Shown here in pieces: positions 60,339 through 64,000 of a DNA stretch of 64,000 nt. How positions within the stretch are numbered: position 1 is the stretch's first letter; each line of letters opens with the position of its first letter. Under the pieces are notes generated by a model that was not told where the DNA came from, made no database searches, and saw nothing but the letters and a program-made list of their open reading frames with translations. Position numbers and translations under genes: made by a program. This DNA is from Spirochaetaceae bacterium (GTDB lineage Bacteria > Spirochaetota > Spirochaetia > Treponematales > Breznakiellaceae): assembly GCA_031281945.1 (NCBI GenBank), contig JAITER010000092.1, forward strand, positions 21,791 through 85,790. Direction: 5' to 3'.

Positions 60339-63059
60339 ATGATAGAAATGTTTTTTTCTCTTAAATTTCGTTCCCAGCTTGCGAGAACGCGCCCCGAAAC
60401 GCTTGTCACAATCGAAAACAATGTTATAAAAAACATTCGCGTTTTTGGAGCTAACGTCCGGCGCGAAAATAAAATGATAGTCGCTATTTTTGATGAACGA
60501 AAAATAGGGTTTTGGTTGGACGTTGTATTTATAATAGAAAAAATACAACAAATGCTTTATGAAAACAAACGGGATTTGTACGGCCATATTTGCGTATTCA
60601 CGCCGCCTATTGATTTTGACGCCGTTGCGTTTTTGCAAAAAAATCTTTCTTCGCTGGATGATGCGGACGCCGTTTGGTGCGCGCAAAGTATAAGCGACCC
60701 GATTGAAAATTTTATTTCGTTTAAAGGCGATAAACATATAAAAACAGAATTTATAGACGAAAAATATATACAACTTGATAAAATAAAAAATTTGTCTAGC
60801 TTGCATCAAAAATTTCCGCTTAGAAAAAAAATAGAAAAAATTTTACTCGCCGATAAATACCGTTCAACTATTTTGCTTGGCAAAGAATATATTCACAAGC
60901 GCGATTGTCTGGAATGGTATGCAAGCGAGGAAAACGGGTTTTTTACGCCGCTTGTTTTCCGGTTTTCTTCAACCGGCAGACCGGTAAATTGTTTTATAGA
61001 CGCTTTTTCCAAAAAGACAAGGGAATTGTTTGCGCGAAAAAATGCTCCTTTCCAGAATGAATTGATTTCATTAAGCAAGAGGCTTTTTGAGGAGCGGTTG
61101 CGCGGCGAAGTATCTGTATGCGCCATAAAAACATACGCTGAATTTTTACGTTTGCTTTTTGCCGCTTATTTTAGTTCGGCTCAAAATTCCGGCCTTATTC
61201 CCGTAGTTATTCTTGAAAATATACATAAACTTAACGCAAAGGCGGAGCGTGTTTTTCTTGATGAATGGATCGCCGCTTCCGCTCAAAAACGCGCCGTTGT
61301 TTTTGGAACCAGCACGGAAGCGGAAGCGCCGGAAGAATGGAGGCAAGTGTTTTTGGGCGTTATAACTTGCGCCGTGGAAAAACAGGATTCGGTTGACGTC
61401 CCCGCGCGCAATGCAAGCTTGTGGGAAATAGCCTACGGTTATTACCTTTTCGGCCTTTTTTTCCCGCCGGATTGTTTTACGGAGTTGTTTGAGGAAGAAG
61501 GTAAAAACGCGGATATGTTGCAAAAATCTTTGGATTTATTGGTGGCAAGCGGCGTTTTACGGTCGGTGGATGATCCCAGCCCCGCAATAAGCGGATTTCC
61601 AGAAAAAGTGGAAGAAGCGTTGGGCGATCGTTCTGTTTTTATAAGGTCTATAGTAAGAAACCGCCTTTTGGACTGGGTGAATAAAGGCAGACTTAACCCA
61701 TGCTTTGATTTGCTAACCGCCCTGTCGAGTCTTGGCGGCGGCGGTTCTTTTCTTTTGATGCTTGAATGTATAAAAGCCGATATTGCAAACAATACTTTTG
61801 AATCAATAGAAAAAGCTATTTCGGAAGGTTGCTTTAATCAAATTGTGGGCGCGGAATTTGCGGAATCTTTATTTTATATATACAAAACTTTAAGAAGTTT
61901 AACATACGGCGGTAAAGAAGAAATACACGAAACTTTTAAAATGAAGACCCCGTTAAAGCCCCCAAATGCGGAATATAAAGCGCAAATACTGGCTATTCAG
62001 GCTATTTATAAGATAGGCGTTAATGACACGTCGGCGGCTCTTGAACAAATAAAAGAATCGATGCTTCTTTGTCAAAACACGAAGGAACGCACTGGCATAT
62101 CTCTTGTATACCGTTTATTTTCGCTTATAAACCTTTCCCGCCATGAAATTAATGACGCGATAGATTATTTAAATTACGCAATGGAATACAACGAAAAAGC
62201 GAAAGATTTTAACGAGCAGGCCCTTGGATATTATTATTCCAGCGTGGTGCATTTTGTTTTTGGAAATATTTCAAAAGCCGAGCGTATCGCAAAATTAGTC
62301 GTACAGCCGGCTATACAAAACGGTTGCTTTGAGTGGGCTTGTAAAGCGGAATTCTTGTGCGGGCGTTGCTACTTTGAAATAGGCGCTTATCAAGAAGCTA
62401 AAGAATTATTTGAAAACATAATGGAAAAATATAAAATAACGCAAGACTCGCCGCAAAGTCAAATTGTGCTTTCCTGGATAGGGCGCTCTAAACTGTATTT
62501 GCGCGAAAAAGAAACAAACTTAAAAAATATTTCTTGCTTTGACGCCGTGCTTTTCAGCATGGAAGAAAATTACATCAACAAAAATTACGAAACGGTGGTG
62601 GAGCTGGCCGATTCCGCTTTGCGTAAAAACATAGAAGAAGATTTCATTTTTTTAGAGCAACCTTGCTGGGAAAGCGGATTTTCTCAGTGCGAACTGCTTT
62701 CTTTTAGCAAAAAGCAATTTTGGAATCGTGTAATTCTTGTTTGGCGTTCTCTGGCCCTTGTTAAGCTTGGACCTAGCGGGTGTGAAGAAGCTGTTTATAC
62801 AATGCAGAAAATTATGCGGGATGAGCGGTTGAACGAAACAGACCCGAATATGCCTTTTTATTTTTTTGCTAACTACCGCATTATCCGGGAGGCCGACTTG
62901 CCGGAAGTGGATAGAAACACGGCCATAAGCATGGCGTTTAAACGTTTGCAACGCCGGGCCGGAAGAATAGACGATGTAAAAGTGCGCCAGTCCTACCTTA
63001 CAAGCCAGTATTGGAACAACGCTCTTTTTATAACCGCAAAAGAACACAAGTTAATTTAA
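60339..63059 (+). CDS. Large TPR protein with degenerate NTPase-like region
   Basis: 906 residues without signal peptide. The N-terminal ~150 residues are mixed alpha/beta. The next part resembles a STAND/AAA module gone degenerate: a P-loop-like position reads VFRFSSTGRPVNCFIDAF without the GxxGxGK[ST] motif, whereas VVILENIHKLNAKAERVFLDEW looks like a Walker B/sensor region. From about 520 to 760 helical TPR repeats are clear (AEYKAQILAIQAIYKIG, AIDYLNYAMEYNEKAKDFNEQALGYYYSSVVHF, YQEAKELFENIMEKY). It probably serves as a cytoplasmic scaffold or signalling protein. A stem-loop follows the stop codon. Exact function unknown. Confidence 0.75.
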   Translation: MIEMFFSLKFRSQLARTRPETLVTIENNVIKNIRVFGANVRRENKMIVAIFDERKIGFWLDVVFIIEKIQQMLYENKRDLYGHICVFTPPIDFDAVAFLQKNLSSLDDADAVWCAQSISDPIENFISFKGDKHIKTEFIDEKYIQLDKIKNLSSLHQKFPLRKKIEKILLADKYRSTILLGKEYIHKRDCLEWYASEENGFFTPLVFRFSSTGRPVNCFIDAFSKKTRELFARKNAPFQNELISLSKRLFEERLRGEVSVCAIKTYAEFLRLLFAAYFSSAQNSGLIPVVILENIHKLNAKAERVFLDEWIAASAQKRAVVFGTSTEAEAPEEWRQVFLGVITCAVEKQDSVDVPARNASLWEIAYGYYLFGLFFPPDCFTELFEEEGKNADMLQKSLDLLVASGVLRSVDDPSPAISGFPEKVEEALGDRSVFIRSIVRNRLLDWVNKGRLNPCFDLLTALSSLGGGGSFLLMLECIKADIANNTFESIEKAISEGCFNQIVGAEFAESLFYIYKTLRSLTYGGKEEIHETFKMKTPLKPPNAEYKAQILAIQAIYKIGVNDTSAALEQIKESMLLCQNTKERTGISLVYRLFSLINLSRHEINDAIDYLNYAMEYNEKAKDFNEQALGYYYSSVVHFVFGNISKAERIAKLVVQPAIQNGCFEWACKAEFLCGRCYFEIGAYQEAKELFENIMEKYKITQDSPQSQIVLSWIGRSKLYLREKETNLKNISCFDAVLFSMEENYINKNYETVVELADSALRKNIEEDFIFLEQPCWESGFSQCELLSFSKKQFWNRVILVWRSLALVKLGPSGCEEAVYTMQKIMRDERLNETDPNMPFYFFANYRIIREADLPEVDRNTAISMAFKRLQRRAGRIDDVKVRQSYLTSQYWNNALFITAKEHKLI

Positions 63060-63065
63060 CTAAAA

Positions 63066-63128
63066 CAAGACGAGTTCCATTCGCAAAGTTGCCGTTCCAA
63101 TGCTTGATGTTTTGGAACGGCCTCGTTT
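63066..63128 (+). terminator. Stem-loop terminator of the TPR gene (family A core)
   Basis: Nested hairpin: outer ACAAGACGAG / CTCGTTTT and inner GCCGTTCCAA (63091-63100) / TTGGAACGGC (63112-63121), followed by TTTTATT. Confidence 0.7.
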
Positions 63129-63283
63129 TATTGCGTTTTAAATCCGCGTTATTTATAAAGGCGTGAATTCCGCTTGTTTACGCCGCGAAACAGGCGTTGT
63201 TTTAGCAAAAACGTCTATTTTTGAACGTTTAGGCATGAAGGCTGGTTAATGCCGAAACCCCGCCGGCGCCCGTTAAATAGAAA

Positions 63284-63313
63284 TTGCGCAAAAAACCGGT
63301 TTGATGATATAAT
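63284..63313 (+). promoter_or_regulatory. Promoter for the Ig-like lipoprotein gene
   Basis: TTGCGC (63284-63289), 18-base spacer, TATAAT (63308-63313). The predicted leader is about 180 bases and includes a small GGCGGATTATAGCCCGCC hairpin (63401-63418); nothing else recognisable lies in the 63129-63500 gap. Confidence 0.6.
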
Positions 63314-63500
63314 TTATTCAAAGCAACTCGTCTGCGGCGTTTAGCCCCTGTCATTTTGCCACATCTTCAGCGTGATTACACCAGTCCTGAATCTTCACGG
63401 CGGATTATAGCCCGCCATTATTTATAAAAAACAATCTTAATATAAAAGGCGAATCTAGCGGTTTAAGCTTGTTTTCAGCCTAATAAACAGGAGGCTTGTC

Positions 63501-64000
63501 GTGATTAAGCTATTCGGAACAAACACTGGCGGCGTTGTAAAAGGCGGTTTTTCCAGACTACCCCCCCCCCCCCCCGTTGCGGCGCGGGCGGCTTTTTTTG
63601 CGGCGGGGATTTTAGCGTTTTCCGCGTTTTGTTTAGGTTGCGCTGATGTAGAGGACGCCTACGCGAACCAGGGCGATCTTAAAAAATGGCTTAAAATCAC
63701 GGCGCAACCGCAAGGGGCCGTTTACAGCCAGGGGGCGCAAGCTACGGCGATGTTTGTGGAGGTTGAAGCGGACGCGGACGGCGTTTTAACTTACCAGTGG
63801 TATAGCGGCGCGGAAAACAATACCGCGAATGGGTCTGCTATTGAGGGCGCGACAGAGGCTTCTTACACGCCGCCCACGGCTGAACTTGGCGTGGTTTATT
63901 ATTATGTAACGGTGAACAGCCTGCCTTCCGGCGGAGGCGCCGGGGACGCCGCAACCAGTTCCGCCGTCTGCGTGGAGGTGAACAACCTTGTAAACGCGGC
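63501..64000 (+). CDS. Ig-like lipoprotein with poly-C tract in its N-terminal region (partial)
   Basis: GTG 63501 follows AGGAGG (63489-63494) by 6 bases, a firm start. The first 20 residues (MIKLFGTNTGGVVKGGFSRL) lead into five Pro from a C15 tract, then a hydrophobic segment and lipobox (FFAAGILAFSAFCLGC), so the tract sits within the extended signal peptide. The mature part contains an Ig-like beta domain (LTYQWYSGAENN ... YYYVTVNS), common in spirochaete surface lipoproteins, and runs off the window. With 15 Cs the gene is ON; any change not a multiple of three would shift the frame before the lipobox. Confidence 0.85.
   Translation, partial: MIKLFGTNTGGVVKGGFSRLPPPPPVAARAAFFAAGILAFSAFCLGCADVEDAYANQGDLKKWLKITAQPQGAVYSQGAQATAMFVEVEADADGVLTYQWYSGAENNTANGSAIEGATEASYTPPTAELGVVYYYVTVNSLPSGGGAGDAATSSAVCVEVNNLVNA
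63561..63575 (+). repeat. C15 homopolymer in the lipoprotein signal region
   Basis: Exactly on a codon boundary relative to GTG 63501; encodes Pro21-Pro25. Confidence 0.97.

Noticed and set aside
1..64000. CRISPR array
   Set aside because: No regularly spaced direct repeats with unique spacers; the repeats seen are dispersed palindromes.

Overview
The window looks like a spirochaete chromosome, most likely a Treponema-like gut bacterium (inference). The basis is the mix of gene families: an archaeal-type UMP kinase, a FapA/DUF342 tail, CHASE2 and GGDEF signalling proteins, FlgK, many signal-peptide and lipoprotein genes, an acetogen-type bifurcating transhydrogenase, and an integron-like cassette array of the general kind known from Treponema denticola. 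No rRNA or other phylogenetic marker is present to settle the species.

Layout. 1-10 kb: FapA tail, CYTH-type cyclase, diguanylate cyclase, RlmN, two envelope proteins, a CHASE2/cyclase-like membrane protein and RecJ. 10-20 kb: an outer-membrane protein gene preceded by a C15 tract, a three-gene Stn-type (NuoE/NuoF/NfnB-like) transhydrogenase operon, an ACR3-like transporter, a transglutaminase-like secreted protein and an orphan Vsr. 20-32 kb: rpsU operon, tRNA-Ala(CGC), phosphoglucomutase, a TatT-like lipoprotein, ProS-NeuB, RsmG, UMP kinase and a flavodiiron protein. 32.7-35.3 kb: feoA-feoB-small Cys protein under a striking repeated palindrome. 35.4-37.6 kb: a pyruvate kinase gene of foreign-looking composition, followed by a deleted second copy of the feoB 3' end.

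37.8-44.4 kb is the accessory heart of the window. Four exact GTTATG(C/T) core sites mark points where sequence similarity between repeated segments starts or stops. Three inverse cores (GCATAAC) with attC-like inner arms follow the genes, and all genes point the same way. I read this as an integron gene-cassette array with no integrase in view. The cargo is a lipoprotein, RmuC, a lipoprotein fragment, and a P-loop GTPase-like gene cut into three parts by two copies of a 113-bp MITE-like repeat. A 0.5-kb segment with a strong promoter and a poly-C tract occurs twice in the array.

44.5-64 kb: FlgK operon, LuxS, PtsI, a diacylglycerol-kinase-like family amplified and decaying (two genes, two remnants), a STAS-like protein, a large hybrid histidine kinase, MscS, MnmG, a large TPR protein, and the start of an Ig-like lipoprotein.

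Two themes run through the window. First, six poly-C tracts of 14-16 bases, all on the + strand, lie inside a lipoprotein signal region, at the end of a histidine kinase, upstream of a porin-like gene, in both copies of the cassette ORF, and behind a lipid kinase; slipped-strand phase variation is the natural hypothesis. Second, several families of short palindromic repeats are scattered between genes. A number of genes also have a -10 box only 6-7 bases before the ATG and no Shine-Dalgarno sequence, suggesting leaderless mRNAs.
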